DNA from: Paenisporosarcina sp. HGH0030
Lineage (GTDB): Bacteria > Bacillota > Bacilli > Bacillales_A > Planococcaceae
Reading direction: 5' to 3'
Assembly (NCBI RefSeq): GCF_000411295.1
Contig: NZ_KE150421.1
Span: 1,883,451-1,947,450 of the forward strand
Length of the DNA stretch: 64,000 nucleotides
Part shown: piece by piece, positions 7,803 through 16,497 of the stretch
Layout of the letters: each line of letters starts with the position of its first letter
Position numbering within the stretch: the first letter of the stretch is position 1
Notes under the pieces: model-generated
Told to the model about the DNA's origin: nothing
The model's input: only the letters and a program-made list of their open reading frames with translations
The model's database searches: none
Position numbers and translations under genes: made by a program

Positions 7803-8834
7803 ATGCAAAAAGTGCAACAACATGCAGAGCGTGAAATTATTACGCCCATTGCATTATGCGATTCGAAAGGAAATTTGAACCCTGCAGCAATAGGTTTTTC
7901 CCGAAAACCGTTAATCGATAGTAATTTATCCGGACATTTTATGCGCAAGAAAAAATGGAATTACTGGTGTGTGTATGGTGAAGATATTTTATTTTCAGCA
8001 AGCATTCGCCATTTGGATTACGCAGCGGTTTGTTGTGTATATTTCCTTGATTATGAAACTCAACGCTTTTTTGAGAAGACTATTACGATTCCATTGGGTC
8101 AACGTGTACAAATGCCGAATCAAGTACTTGAAACTGTGAAATTTTCAAATAATGAAATGAGTGTTCAGTTGTTCCATATGCAAAATGAAACGCATATGAC
8201 GGTTACCATTCCCGACTTTGATGGTGATTTGCTCCATGCGGATTTACATATTGAGCATCCTGAAAATGACGATACTTTGAATGTCGTCATTCCGTGGAAT
8301 CGTCAACTCTTTCAATATACGGCCAAGCATCATACTCTACCGACGCGCGGTTTTGTGAAAATTGGGGACAAGCGTTATTCATTTAATCCTGAAGATAGCT
8401 ATGCCGTGCTGGATTATGGTCGCGGCGTTTGGTCAAGAAAAGCTTCGTGGAACTGGGCGATGGCCTCTCAACGTGTTGGCAAACAGCGCATCGGCCTTAA
8501 CTTAGGCGGAAAATGGACCGATGGAACAGGTATGACGGAAAACGCAGTATTTGTCGATGGTCACATGTCAAAAATCTCGGAAGATGTCATTTTTTCTTAT
8601 GATGATACCGATTATATGAAACCTTGGCATATCCGGTCGAAATTTTCACGTGATGTCGATTTGACGTTTACCCCATTTTTCAAACGTGAAGCGAAGATAA
8701 ACGCTCGTCTCGTCACATCAGAAATCCATCAATTAGTCGGTTACTATCACGGCTTCGTTTATTTGGACGATGGCTCTCGCCTACCTATCACACAATTGCT
8801 AGGAAGTATCGATGAACACAAAGCTAAGTGGTAA
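7803..8834 (+). CDS. DUF2804 domain-containing protein
   Basis: A 343-residue protein of the DUF2804 family. The N-terminus REIITPIALCDSKGNLNPAA and ALGFSRKP-like IGFSRKPLIDSNL are followed by KKKWNYWCVYGEDILFSASI and, late, DYGRGVWSRKASWNWAMASQ; these blocks are typical of the family. There is no signal peptide or membrane segment. The biochemical role is unknown; a lipocalin-like fold related to tocopherol-cyclase-type domains is an inference. ATG 7803 follows GAGGGTGG. It is monocistronic with a strong terminator. Confidence 0.88.
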   Translation: MQKVQQHAEREIITPIALCDSKGNLNPAAIGFSRKPLIDSNLSGHFMRKKKWNYWCVYGEDILFSASIRHLDYAAVCCVYFLDYETQRFFEKTITIPLGQRVQMPNQVLETVKFSNNEMSVQLFHMQNETHMTVTIPDFDGDLLHADLHIEHPENDDTLNVVIPWNRQLFQYTAKHHTLPTRGFVKIGDKRYSFNPEDSYAVLDYGRGVWSRKASWNWAMASQRVGKQRIGLNLGGKWTDGTGMTENAVFVDGHMSKISEDVIFSYDDTDYMKPWHIRSKFSRDVDLTFTPFFKREAKINARLVTSEIHQLVGYYHGFVYLDDGSRLPITQLLGSIDEHKAKW

Positions 8835-8897
8835 TTAGTAAAGTGGAGAGCACACTTCTGTTCCTCAATAATGGTACAAGAAAAAAATATATGCTTT

Positions 8898-8952
8898 GCA
8901 CCATCAGCAAGAATTTCCTATCTAGGAAATTCTCGCTGATGGTGCTTTTTTT
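8898..8952 (+). terminator. long-stem intrinsic terminator
   Basis: GCACCATCAGC pairs with GCTGATGGTGC, and the inner GAATTTCCTA/TAGGAAATTC also pairs, followed by seven T. This is an unusually long, almost perfect hairpin after DUF2804. Confidence 0.93.
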
Positions 8953-9037
8953 ATTTTTGTTATTAAAAACATTTCTTTTCACTTTGATGCCACATTGGCT
9001 CATGTCCTTAAGCATAAAATAATTCATCTAAAGGAGG

Positions 9038-12000
9038 ATGAATATTAAGAAACAATTAAAGATTTTCTTATTTGCGTACATATTCTTTTGGCTGCCTGCA
9101 CAATTTGCCGGAGCTGAAGAAATAAAAGTAGAACCGAAAATTTCTAAATTCAACATTGAGGCATTATTTGATGATTCCAAGGACTTTTATAGTAATCAAT
9201 TAATTGTAACCTTCAAAGCTTCACCTACAGGGAGCGAAAGGAAACAAATTCTGGACTCTGTAAATGCAAAAGAACTTTCGATACAAGTAAATGGAAAGTT
9301 CGCCCTGGTTTCAACACCAAAGAGCTCTGATTTATCCGCAGTGGCGAAGGAATTATTGAAACATAAACAAGTCGAATTTGTTGAACCAAACTATCAATTG
9401 GAAAATACGTTTAGACCAAAGGATCCATCGTATTCAAAACAATGGCATTTAAAGAAAATTCATGCCTCCAGTGCTTGGGATCAAACAAAAGGAAGATCTG
9501 GAGTTATTGTTGCTGTAATTGATGAAGGTGTTCAAACAAATCATCCTGATTTAAAAGGAAAATTTGTCTCTCCTTATAATGCAGTAACCGGAGGAACCTC
9601 CTTTTATTCTGGAGACCATGCAACACATGTTGCAGGCATTATAGCGGCATCCTTCAATAATTCGGGAGGTGCCGGAGTCGCCCCGAATATTAAAATCATG
9701 CCAATCAATGTTTTTACAGGGGATTCCGCGAGTAGCTATGATGTTGGTGAAGCCATTATTTATGCTGCTGACCACCATGCTGACATCATCAATTTGAGTC
9801 TAGGTGGGAGCTATACCTACGCAATGGATTACGCCACACAATATGCAAAAGCAAAAGATGTATTGATTATTGCGGCTGCAGGTAATGAAAGAAGTTACGA
9901 ATTGAGTTATCCCGCTGCACTTGATGGCGTTATTGGGGTTAGCGCCACTGATTCGAATGACGAAATTACCGATTTCTCAAATTATGGAAGTTATATTGAT
10001 TTAGCAGCCCCTGGCGAAGGTATTTTTTCTTCTCTTTCCGGAAGTAAATATGGAGCAATGGACGGGACGTCTATGGCGGCTCCCGTTGTTTCAGGAGTTG
10101 CTGCTTTGGTTCTTTCTAAAAATCCTTTGTTAACCTCTGATCAGCTAGAAAAAATCCTTACTAAGTCTTCAGTCGATTTATACCATAGAGGCTGGGACGA
10201 TTTTTATGGATATGGTCGCGTTGATGCATATCGGGCACTTCAATTCACTACTTCAGCCATATCAAATCTCAAATTATCCTCTACAAAATTTACGATGAAT
10301 GGATCAAATAAGACTGCTTTTTCATTTGAAGGTGTTAAAGGTTCAAAAATCTCGTTGTATCTTCAGAACTCGAAAGGCACCACCATCAAAAAAATCGTTT
10401 CCTATAAGGATTGGTCCGGGGGCAAGTTTTCGGCATCATGGGATGGAAGAATGGATAATGGCATGTATGCTTCCACCGGTACTTATAAAATAATAGCTGC
10501 AGTGAGCGGCAATGGAGAAAACCTTCATTTATCTGCTACTTTGAAAGTAATTGATAAAATAGTTCCATCTATTAATTTATCTGGATCAGTCAACTATTCC
10601 CCAACTGTTACTGGAAAATTAACTGTTCCCTACGAATTGAATAAGAATGCTAAAGTTACTGCCTTTATTAAAGATAAAAATAATAAGATCATTAAGTCCA
10701 TCTTAAACAATTCCTCTGTTTCAAGAGGTCAAAGGACTGTTCAGTGGGATGGGAAAGACAGCGAAGGTAACCGAGTAAAAGATGGAGTTTACAGCCTTGA
10801 GATGTCACTGGTTGATGCCAACAAAATAAAAGGCACCTCTCGCAAGTTCAGCATCACCGTGGACACAATAATTCCAACAGCAAAAATAGCTTTGTCTTCG
10901 GAACTGATGAAGTTAAATGGGTCTTTGCTGAATATGGGCAAAATCGATGTGAGTGAAACCGTATTTTTAACCACTTATATTGCAAATGATAATGGAGTTA
11001 AAGTCAGAAAAATTGATACTGAGAAATCCATTAAAAAAGGAGCATATTCATTAAATTGGGATGGAAAAAATGAAAATTCAGAGTTTGTAGCTGAAGGAAA
11101 CTACCACTTATTATTCGAGCTTCTTGACAGTGCTGGAAATAAAGCTTCTTTGAAATCCACTACTTTCGCCTTTCAGGATTGGAATCAGCCCGTTATTGAA
11201 GGCGATGCAAATTACTTTTTTACAAGTGACGGAAAACAAACTTTTTCTTATAAACTAAGCAAGCCCGGCATCGTCACCATTCAACTATTCAAGAATGATA
11301 ATTTGGTAAGCACGATTGAGCAGAATGTTCCCAAATCCCAAGGAAATCAATCATTCGTTTGGGATGGAAAAGACCAGTCTGGAACAATACTTCCAGACGG
11401 ACAGTACTCTTATAAAATTTCAATTGTGGATGCATATAACTTATCCCAGACATACAAAGGAATTATGAATATTGCTTTAACGCAAATTGAAATTCAATAT
11501 CCTACTGTTGTTCAGTTTATTGATGATGATACAGCAGAAATCTTCTATAAATTATCTCAGCAAGCAAATGTCACAATAGAAATTTATGAAGGCAATGCCA
11601 AGATACGGACTATTATTAGCGACAAGAAAACTGACAAAGGAATTAATCATTTTATATGGGATGGTTATGATGACAATGGTGATCTGGTCTATTCAGATGA
11701 ATTAATATATAAAATAAAAGTCATCAATACTTCAGGCAACGAACAAACAGTATTGGGGAAAATTACAAATGATGACCTGCCGATTTGGCTGGTGGATCAC
11801 AAGTACACTTTTTCTTCATCAGATAATTATTCTACCTACTACACGCATCTAAAATTGACACTTGTTGTAAAGGCACCTGTAAAAGTTGAATTATTTGTAT
11901 GGGATTCCTACAACGACTTAATCGACGAAAAAGAATATAACTTAAAAAATGGCATCAATAATTTAGTCTATACCAAGTTCCCTGTTGCCTCTGTGAACAC

Positions 12001-12067
12001 TTACGGGTTGCTATATACAGACTCTTTAGGCAATCAATATTTCTTTACGATTGAAGAAGCATACTAG
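9038..12067 (+). CDS. secreted subtilisin-like S8 protease with FlgD-type Ig repeats
   Basis: A 1009-residue extracellular serine protease. A signal peptide (about residues 1-26, ending QFAGA) is followed by a propeptide-like fervidolysin inhibitor domain (about 50-120) and the S8 catalytic domain with D162 (VIDEGV), H194 (HATHVAG, usually HGTHVAG), N283 and S345 (GTSMAAP). From about 410 to 950 come roughly five FlgD-like Ig modules, each with a WDGKD/WDGR core and a D/G-x-Y strand end. They probably position the enzyme on a surface or polymer. The annotated ATG at 9038 directly abuts AAAGGAGG with no spacing; ATT at 9044 is spaced correctly and may be the real start. No LPxTG anchor is seen. 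Confidence 0.92.
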   Translation: MNIKKQLKIFLFAYIFFWLPAQFAGAEEIKVEPKISKFNIEALFDDSKDFYSNQLIVTFKASPTGSERKQILDSVNAKELSIQVNGKFALVSTPKSSDLSAVAKELLKHKQVEFVEPNYQLENTFRPKDPSYSKQWHLKKIHASSAWDQTKGRSGVIVAVIDEGVQTNHPDLKGKFVSPYNAVTGGTSFYSGDHATHVAGIIAASFNNSGGAGVAPNIKIMPINVFTGDSASSYDVGEAIIYAADHHADIINLSLGGSYTYAMDYATQYAKAKDVLIIAAAGNERSYELSYPAALDGVIGVSATDSNDEITDFSNYGSYIDLAAPGEGIFSSLSGSKYGAMDGTSMAAPVVSGVAALVLSKNPLLTSDQLEKILTKSSVDLYHRGWDDFYGYGRVDAYRALQFTTSAISNLKLSSTKFTMNGSNKTAFSFEGVKGSKISLYLQNSKGTTIKKIVSYKDWSGGKFSASWDGRMDNGMYASTGTYKIIAAVSGNGENLHLSATLKVIDKIVPSINLSGSVNYSPTVTGKLTVPYELNKNAKVTAFIKDKNNKIIKSILNNSSVSRGQRTVQWDGKDSEGNRVKDGVYSLEMSLVDANKIKGTSRKFSITVDTIIPTAKIALSSELMKLNGSLLNMGKIDVSETVFLTTYIANDNGVKVRKIDTEKSIKKGAYSLNWDGKNENSEFVAEGNYHLLFELLDSAGNKASLKSTTFAFQDWNQPVIEGDANYFFTSDGKQTFSYKLSKPGIVTIQLFKNDNLVSTIEQNVPKSQGNQSFVWDGKDQSGTILPDGQYSYKISIVDAYNLSQTYKGIMNIALTQIEIQYPTVVQFIDDDTAEIFYKLSQQANVTIEIYEGNAKIRTIISDKKTDKGINHFIWDGYDDNGDLVYSDELIYKIKVINTSGNEQTVLGKITNDDLPIWLVDHKYTFSSSDNYSTYYTHLKLTLVVKAPVKVELFVWDSYNDLIDEKEYNLKNGINNLVYTKFPVASVNTYGLLYTDSLGNQYFFTIEEAY

Positions 12068-12085
12068 ACTATTTGCACAAATGCG

Positions 12086-12122
12086 AAAGGGAATCTCCAT
12101 ATCACTGGAGATTCCCTTTTAT
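12086..12122. terminator. bidirectional intrinsic terminator
   Basis: AAAGGGAATCTCCA pairs with TGGAGATTCCCTTT between the protease gene and the convergent GDPD gene. Confidence 0.9.
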
Positions 12123-12143
12123 TCTTATCGCTAAAACCCTTTT

Positions 12144-12869
12144 TCAAGAGCCTTTAACGACCGCTAGTAACATTTTCTCTGGATAATCAGTAAAAATTGC
12201 ATGTATACCAATTTTCCGCAAAGCAATCGCATTCTCAACATCATTCACGGTGTAGACGCGAAGAATCGCTCCTTTTACTAATGCCTCTTTCGCCATTTTA
12301 CGCATGGCTGTCGGAAGGAATATATGCAGTGCGTCCGCTGGAATGAAACGTGCGTAGTCATATGCATCCACCAGTACTTCCATAGTTAATATGGCTACTT
12401 CAATATGAGGAGCTAGTTTCTTGAAATCCTGAACTGTTTCGTGATTAAACGATGAGATGACGACCCTTTCCGCCATTCCCATCTTTTCAATCACGTGCAA
12501 CACTTTCTCCCCCATGCCTTCATATGGAAATATATCTGATTTCAGTTCGATATTGATGTGATGTGTTGTTTGTTGGAAAACTGCTAATACTTCTTCTAGA
12601 GTAGGTATCTTCTGTCCTGCAAATTCACTTCCGAACCAGATACCGTAGTCAAAAGCACGCAGTTCCGCTAACGTTAAGTCTTTTACATAACCTACACCAT
12701 TGGACGTACGGTCAATTGTTTCGTCATGAATTACGACTAGCTCTCCATCTTTTGTTAGATGGACATCGAATTCTACTCCATGAATATCAAGTCGGGCAGC
12801 TTCTTCAAATGCAGCGAGTGTATTTTCAGGAAACGTGCCTGATGCACCGCGATGTGCATAAATCTTCAT
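12144..12869 (-). CDS. glycerophosphodiester phosphodiesterase
   Basis: A 241-residue GDPD TIM-barrel enzyme that hydrolyses glycerophosphodiesters to glycerol-3-phosphate and an alcohol. The catalytic block HRGASGTFPENT starts at H6, followed by GVEFDVHLTKDGELVVIHDE, INIELK with metal ligands, and the C-terminal FTDYPEKM. There is no signal peptide, so it acts in the cytoplasm, like UgpQ-type enzymes. It begins 12 bp after the kynA stop codon and has AGGAGGTCGTC before ATG, so it is co-transcribed with kynA, an unusual pairing without an obvious pathway link. Confidence 0.93.
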   Translation of the reverse strand: MKIYAHRGASGTFPENTLAAFEEAARLDIHGVEFDVHLTKDGELVVIHDETIDRTSNGVGYVKDLTLAELRAFDYGIWFGSEFAGQKIPTLEEVLAVFQQTTHHINIELKSDIFPYEGMGEKVLHVIEKMGMAERVVISSFNHETVQDFKKLAPHIEVAILTMEVLVDAYDYARFIPADALHIFLPTAMRKMAKEALVKGAILRVYTVNDVENAIALRKIGIHAIFTDYPEKMLLAVVKGS

Positions 12870-12881
12870 GTGACGACCTCC

Positions 12882-13742
12882 TTAAATTTCTGTACGTAAA
12901 GTCCATAGTTCCGGGAAGAAATATTGGTCCAGCACTTTTTTTAAGTAATTCACACCTGAAGAACCACCTGTCCCCATCTTAAAGCCAATGATTCGTTCGA
13001 CTGTTTTCATATGTCGGAAACGCCACTGTTGCAGCCAGTCTTCGATATCCACGAGCTTCTCCGCTAATTGATAGAGTTCCCAGTATTGATCGACATCCCG
13101 GTAGACGGTCTTCCATGCTTCCAATACACTGTCGTTTGGCTCATAAGGAGTCGATACATCTCGCTGAAGAATTTCTTCATCAATAGGAAGACCTGCACGA
13201 GACAGCTTTCTGATCGCCGCATCGTATAAACCTGGTTGATGGAATGCATCTGTCAACGTGTTCAGCAATGCTTCATCTTTTTCATAGATTTTCAGTACAT
13301 GCTTCGTTTTATAGCCGAGTGCAAACTCAATCATACGATATTGATACGACTGGAAACCACTTGCATTGCCAAGTGACGAACGAAACTCCATGTATTCCGC
13401 AGGTGTCAAAGTGGACAGTACATCCCAACCTTGTATGATTTGCGTCTGAATCTTCGATACGCGCGCTAATTGTTTGAACGCTGGTTGCAAATCATCATTT
13501 TCAATATTTTTAATGGCGGCACGTAATTCATGCAAAATCAGCTTCATCCATAACTCTGAAACTTGATGAATCATAATAAATAAAGGTTCATCGTGGTGAT
13601 CGGTTAAACCGTCTTGCGCTGTCAGTAATTTATCGAGATGAAGGTACTCCCCGTACGTCATGTTTTCTTTAAAATCTGTATGTAGTCCCGCTTCTCCAAG
13701 TGCTGCGCGGTTTTGACCGTTGTCCATTGGTTTCTTTTCCAT
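12882..13742 (-). CDS. kynA: tryptophan 2,3-dioxygenase
   Basis: A 286-residue heme enzyme that opens the indole ring of L-tryptophan to N-formylkynurenine, the first step of the kynurenine pathway. The signature [13 protein letters not shown], the substrate-binding [14 protein letters not shown] (H59), the [13 protein letters not shown] heme-ligand histidine and the [11 protein letters not shown] loop are all intact. The length agrees with bacterial TDO. The usual partners kynB and kynU are not in the window; the gene is first in a two-gene unit with GDPD. Confidence 0.95.
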   Translation of the reverse strand: MEKKPMDNGQNRAALGEAGLHTDFKENMTYGEYLHLDKLLTAQDGLTDHHDEPLFIMIHQVSELWMKLILHELRAAIKNIENDDLQPAFKQLARVSKIQTQIIQGWDVLSTLTPAEYMEFRSSLGNASGFQSYQYRMIEFALGYKTKHVLKIYEKDEALLNTLTDAFHQPGLYDAAIRKLSRAGLPIDEEILQRDVSTPYEPNDSVLEAWKTVYRDVDQYWELYQLAEKLVDIEDWLQQWRFRHMKTVERIIGFKMGTGGSSGVNYLKKVLDQYFFPELWTLRTEI

Positions 13743-13846
13743 ATTAAAATCCCCTTATGGCTCTACTTTCACTCAACTCATCTAATTGTATTATGACATG
13801 AGATTTACTACTTTAACAGACTACTTGAATTTTTTGAAAATTCTTA

Positions 13847-13876
13847 TTGCATGGAAATACCAAACTATGATACAAT
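13847..13876 (+). promoter_or_regulatory. probable sigma-A promoter for helD
   Basis: TTGCAT, an 18-nt spacer and an extended -10 TGATACAAT lie about 250 bp upstream of helD; the transcript would include the repeat at 13911-14085 in its leader. Confidence 0.5.
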
Positions 13877-13910
13877 TCTATTCTGTTTTCAAACCCCAAC
13901 ATCTTCGGAT

Positions 13911-14085
13911 AAGCGCAATGCGCCTTTTTAGCTCGTCATCGGCGCGGGAAGAACCGTTGCAAAGCCTGATTTCTCCTGAGGTTTAGGAAGGAAGACTAAA
14001 CTCGCGACATCGTGCCGCAACGCCTTCATGACCCACATCCTGTGGGCCCAAGCTTAGGTGTGAGCGGGCGCTTGGAGCTAGACAT
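13911..14085 (+). repeat. dispersed GC-rich intergenic repeat (copy B)
   Basis: About 175 bp starting AAGCGCAATGCGCC and ending GGCGCTTGGAGCTAGACAT. Both ends recur, inverted, in the copy at 35115-35222. The interior has small hairpins such as CCCACATCCTGTGGG. It occupies most of the 385-bp kynA-helD intergenic region, is more GC-rich than its surroundings and has no convincing ORF. Confidence 0.7.
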
Positions 14086-14127
14086 TTCATATTCGCAGGA
14101 CGCAAAATCTTCATATCGGAGGACTGT

Positions 14128-16368
14128 ATGACACAGAAACATCCTGATTTTGATCAAGAGCAAGAGCGCCTGACCTACACTAAACACTATATGCAACAGT
14201 TACTCGACGAATCGAAACGTGATGTGAAATCAGCACAGGAAAATATTCGTCACGCAATGGCTGATTTAGATTATTTGGATTCCAGTTTAAGCTACATGAA
14301 CATTTTAACTAACGCACGGTTTTTCGAAATGGCCCGCTCTCAAAAAGAAGGACTGGAAGCCATTCAGCAAAAACCTTATTTCGCACGCATTCATTTCCAA
14401 AAAGACGGCGAAGACAGCGAAATGCTGTACATCGGAAAAACTTCTTTATTCCATAGGGAAACGCAGGAACCGATTATTGTAGACTGGCGTTCACCAGTGG
14501 CGAATGTGTATTACGATGGGCGACTCGGGAATATCGAATACGATGTACGGGAAGACACTTTTACCGGTCACCTATTTTCAAAACGCCAATACACCATTGA
14601 AAAAGGCGAATTGCAGTCCGTACGCGACATCGATTTAACGACCAATGATGAGCTTTTGCAAGAAGCACTTTCAGGTAAAGCAGATGTTCGCTTGACTGAA
14701 ATTGTGTCGACCATTCAAGCTGAACAAAATGAAATTATTCGTGCTCATTTAAAACAACCCATTATTGTGCAAGGCGCGGCAGGCAGTGGAAAAACGACCA
14801 TTGCATTACATCGAATTTCCTATTTCCTCTATACGATGGGCGAACATTTCCCAGCCGAAAAGTTAATGATTTTAGCCCCATCAAAACTGTTTATGGACTA
14901 CATAGCAGATGTATTACCTGAGCTCGGTGTAGGTCAAATATGCCAGACAACCTACTCTGAATATGTCTTGAACGCCACGGGTATAAAAGTGAAACTTAAA
15001 GATGTGAATTTGAAGCTTTCAGCATTAACTGAACAAGAAAACCCTGATGAAATGATGCTTTGGATATCTCAGATGAAAGGCTCTCTTTCCTATACACTGT
15101 TAGTAGACGCCTTTCTATATGAATATGAAAAATTGATAGCCAACCAGTTCGAAGATATATATATTGAGAAATACTGCATTATGCGTGGTTCGAAATTAAG
15201 AAACTTATTCTTGTCCGATTTTGCCTATATGCCACTAGAAAAACGGTTGGAACGAATCAAGACGATCTTGCAATCGCATGTGCGACAAAAGAAAAAAGAA
15301 ATCCTGAATGTATTAAACAAGAAATACGAAGATGCCCTTGATAAAGCGTTGGTCGTTCGTGATGATGCAAAACGCAAAGCGGAAGTGACGAAATTCATCG
15401 ATGAGCGCGATCGCCGAATTCCATTAATCGAAAAAGAATCCAAGACCACGGCCAATGTTTACATGAAACGTTTTAAAAAAGCCAACATCAAAAATATGTA
15501 TCGTGAGTTTGTCACAAATGGAAAGTTAATAAACGAACATGCCACACTTTGGACAGCGGAACAGAAAGACTCGTTTCTGCGAAGCCATTCTATGGAGTCA
15601 TGGGAAATAGAAGACTTGGCACCTCTTTATTACATGCACGCCAAGATTAAAGGCATTTCGGACAAGTGGAAAATGCGTGTCGTCTTCATTGATGAGGTCC
15701 AGGATTACAGCGTATTTCAACTGGCCGCCCTCAAAGAAGGCTTGGAGACGGATATGTTTACAATGGTTGGAGATTTGGCTCAAGGCATTCATAGTTACCG
15801 GGCCCTCACTTCCTGGGAGCCGATTATTGAATTATTCCCACGTGCCACTTACACGACTTTGCAAAAAAGCTATCGAACGACAATTGAAATCATGGAAATG
15901 GCAAATAGTATTTTGATGCAGATGGACGAAGACTTACCATTGGTGGAACCCGTCGTCCGTCATGGCATCGATCCGCAGTTCCACGAGATGAAGATGATTG
16001 ATGGCAATCGGATTGTCACTTTAATGGACGAAGTCCGAAGTCGTGGTCATCGTTCGATTGCTCTTATCTGCAAAACGACGACAGAGGCAAAAGCTGTTGC
16101 GAAGCACCTTGATGATTTCCTTGAGATTCAGTTGCTGAGTGATCATTCGGATATACACCAGGAAAAGCTACTCATTGTCCCGAGCCATCTAGCAAAAGGT
16201 CTTGAGTTCGATGCAGTTATTGTTGTGGCGTTTAACAACCCGTTCCGCGAACATGCAATCGACCGCAAGCTTTTGTATGTCGCGATGACCCGTCCGATGC
16301 ATGAGCTACATTTAGTCGGACCAAATCGGGAACATTTTTTATTGCCCGCTACATCAACTAAATCGTGA
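14128..16368 (+). CDS. helD: HelD-type superfamily I helicase
   Basis: A 746-residue UvrD/Rep-like ATPase of the HelD family, which in B. subtilis binds RNA polymerase and recycles stalled complexes. The N-terminal about 200 residues form the HelD-specific coiled coil and insertion (KQ..YFARIHF, IVDWRSPVANVYYDG). Walker A GAAGSGKT is at 216-223, motif II is FIDEVQDYSVFQ, and motif VI is LLYVAMTRPMHEL. The length agrees with B. subtilis HelD. ATG 14128 follows ATCGGAGGACTGT. It is monocistronic with a terminator. Confidence 0.92.
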   Translation: MTQKHPDFDQEQERLTYTKHYMQQLLDESKRDVKSAQENIRHAMADLDYLDSSLSYMNILTNARFFEMARSQKEGLEAIQQKPYFARIHFQKDGEDSEMLYIGKTSLFHRETQEPIIVDWRSPVANVYYDGRLGNIEYDVREDTFTGHLFSKRQYTIEKGELQSVRDIDLTTNDELLQEALSGKADVRLTEIVSTIQAEQNEIIRAHLKQPIIVQGAAGSGKTTIALHRISYFLYTMGEHFPAEKLMILAPSKLFMDYIADVLPELGVGQICQTTYSEYVLNATGIKVKLKDVNLKLSALTEQENPDEMMLWISQMKGSLSYTLLVDAFLYEYEKLIANQFEDIYIEKYCIMRGSKLRNLFLSDFAYMPLEKRLERIKTILQSHVRQKKKEILNVLNKKYEDALDKALVVRDDAKRKAEVTKFIDERDRRIPLIEKESKTTANVYMKRFKKANIKNMYREFVTNGKLINEHATLWTAEQKDSFLRSHSMESWEIEDLAPLYYMHAKIKGISDKWKMRVVFIDEVQDYSVFQLAALKEGLETDMFTMVGDLAQGIHSYRALTSWEPIIELFPRATYTTLQKSYRTTIEIMEMANSILMQMDEDLPLVEPVVRHGIDPQFHEMKMIDGNRIVTLMDEVRSRGHRSIALICKTTTEAKAVAKHLDDFLEIQLLSDHSDIHQEKLLIVPSHLAKGLEFDAVIVVAFNNPFREHAIDRKLLYVAMTRPMHELHLVGPNREHFLLPATSTKS

Positions 16369-16379
16369 AATCTATTCTG

Positions 16380-16411
16380 ACGTTTCTCTTACCCAAGAGA
16401 AACGTTTTTTC
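16380..16411 (+). terminator. terminator of helD
   Basis: ACGTTTCTCT pairs with AGAGAAACGT, followed by six T. Confidence 0.9.
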
Positions 16412-16450
16412 TTTTCCCCTTGCATCATTCGACAATTCCATGTATCGTTT

Positions 16451-16471
16451 AAATCGTAATCATTACTATTT
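16451..16471 (+). promoter_or_regulatory. Zur operator
   Basis: Two half-sites, AAATCGTAAT and ATTACTATTT, flank a central C. This matches the Bacillus Zur box (TCGTAATNATTACGA core) with one symmetric mismatch. It lies 27 bp before the GTPase start codon, so zinc repletion should repress that gene. Confidence 0.85.
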
Positions 16472-16497
16472 ACATTAAACCATGAAGGAGCGAACAT

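Noticed and set aside
7604-7948. 114-codon minus-strand ORF
   Set aside because: It crosses the tRNA-Ala gene and its terminator; a translated-tRNA artefact.
8828-9022. 64-codon plus-strand ORF after DUF2804
   Set aside because: It runs through the long terminator hairpin and has no ribosome site.
13786-13986. 66-codon ORF in the kynA-helD gap
   Set aside because: It has no ribosome site and runs into the GC-rich dispersed repeat.
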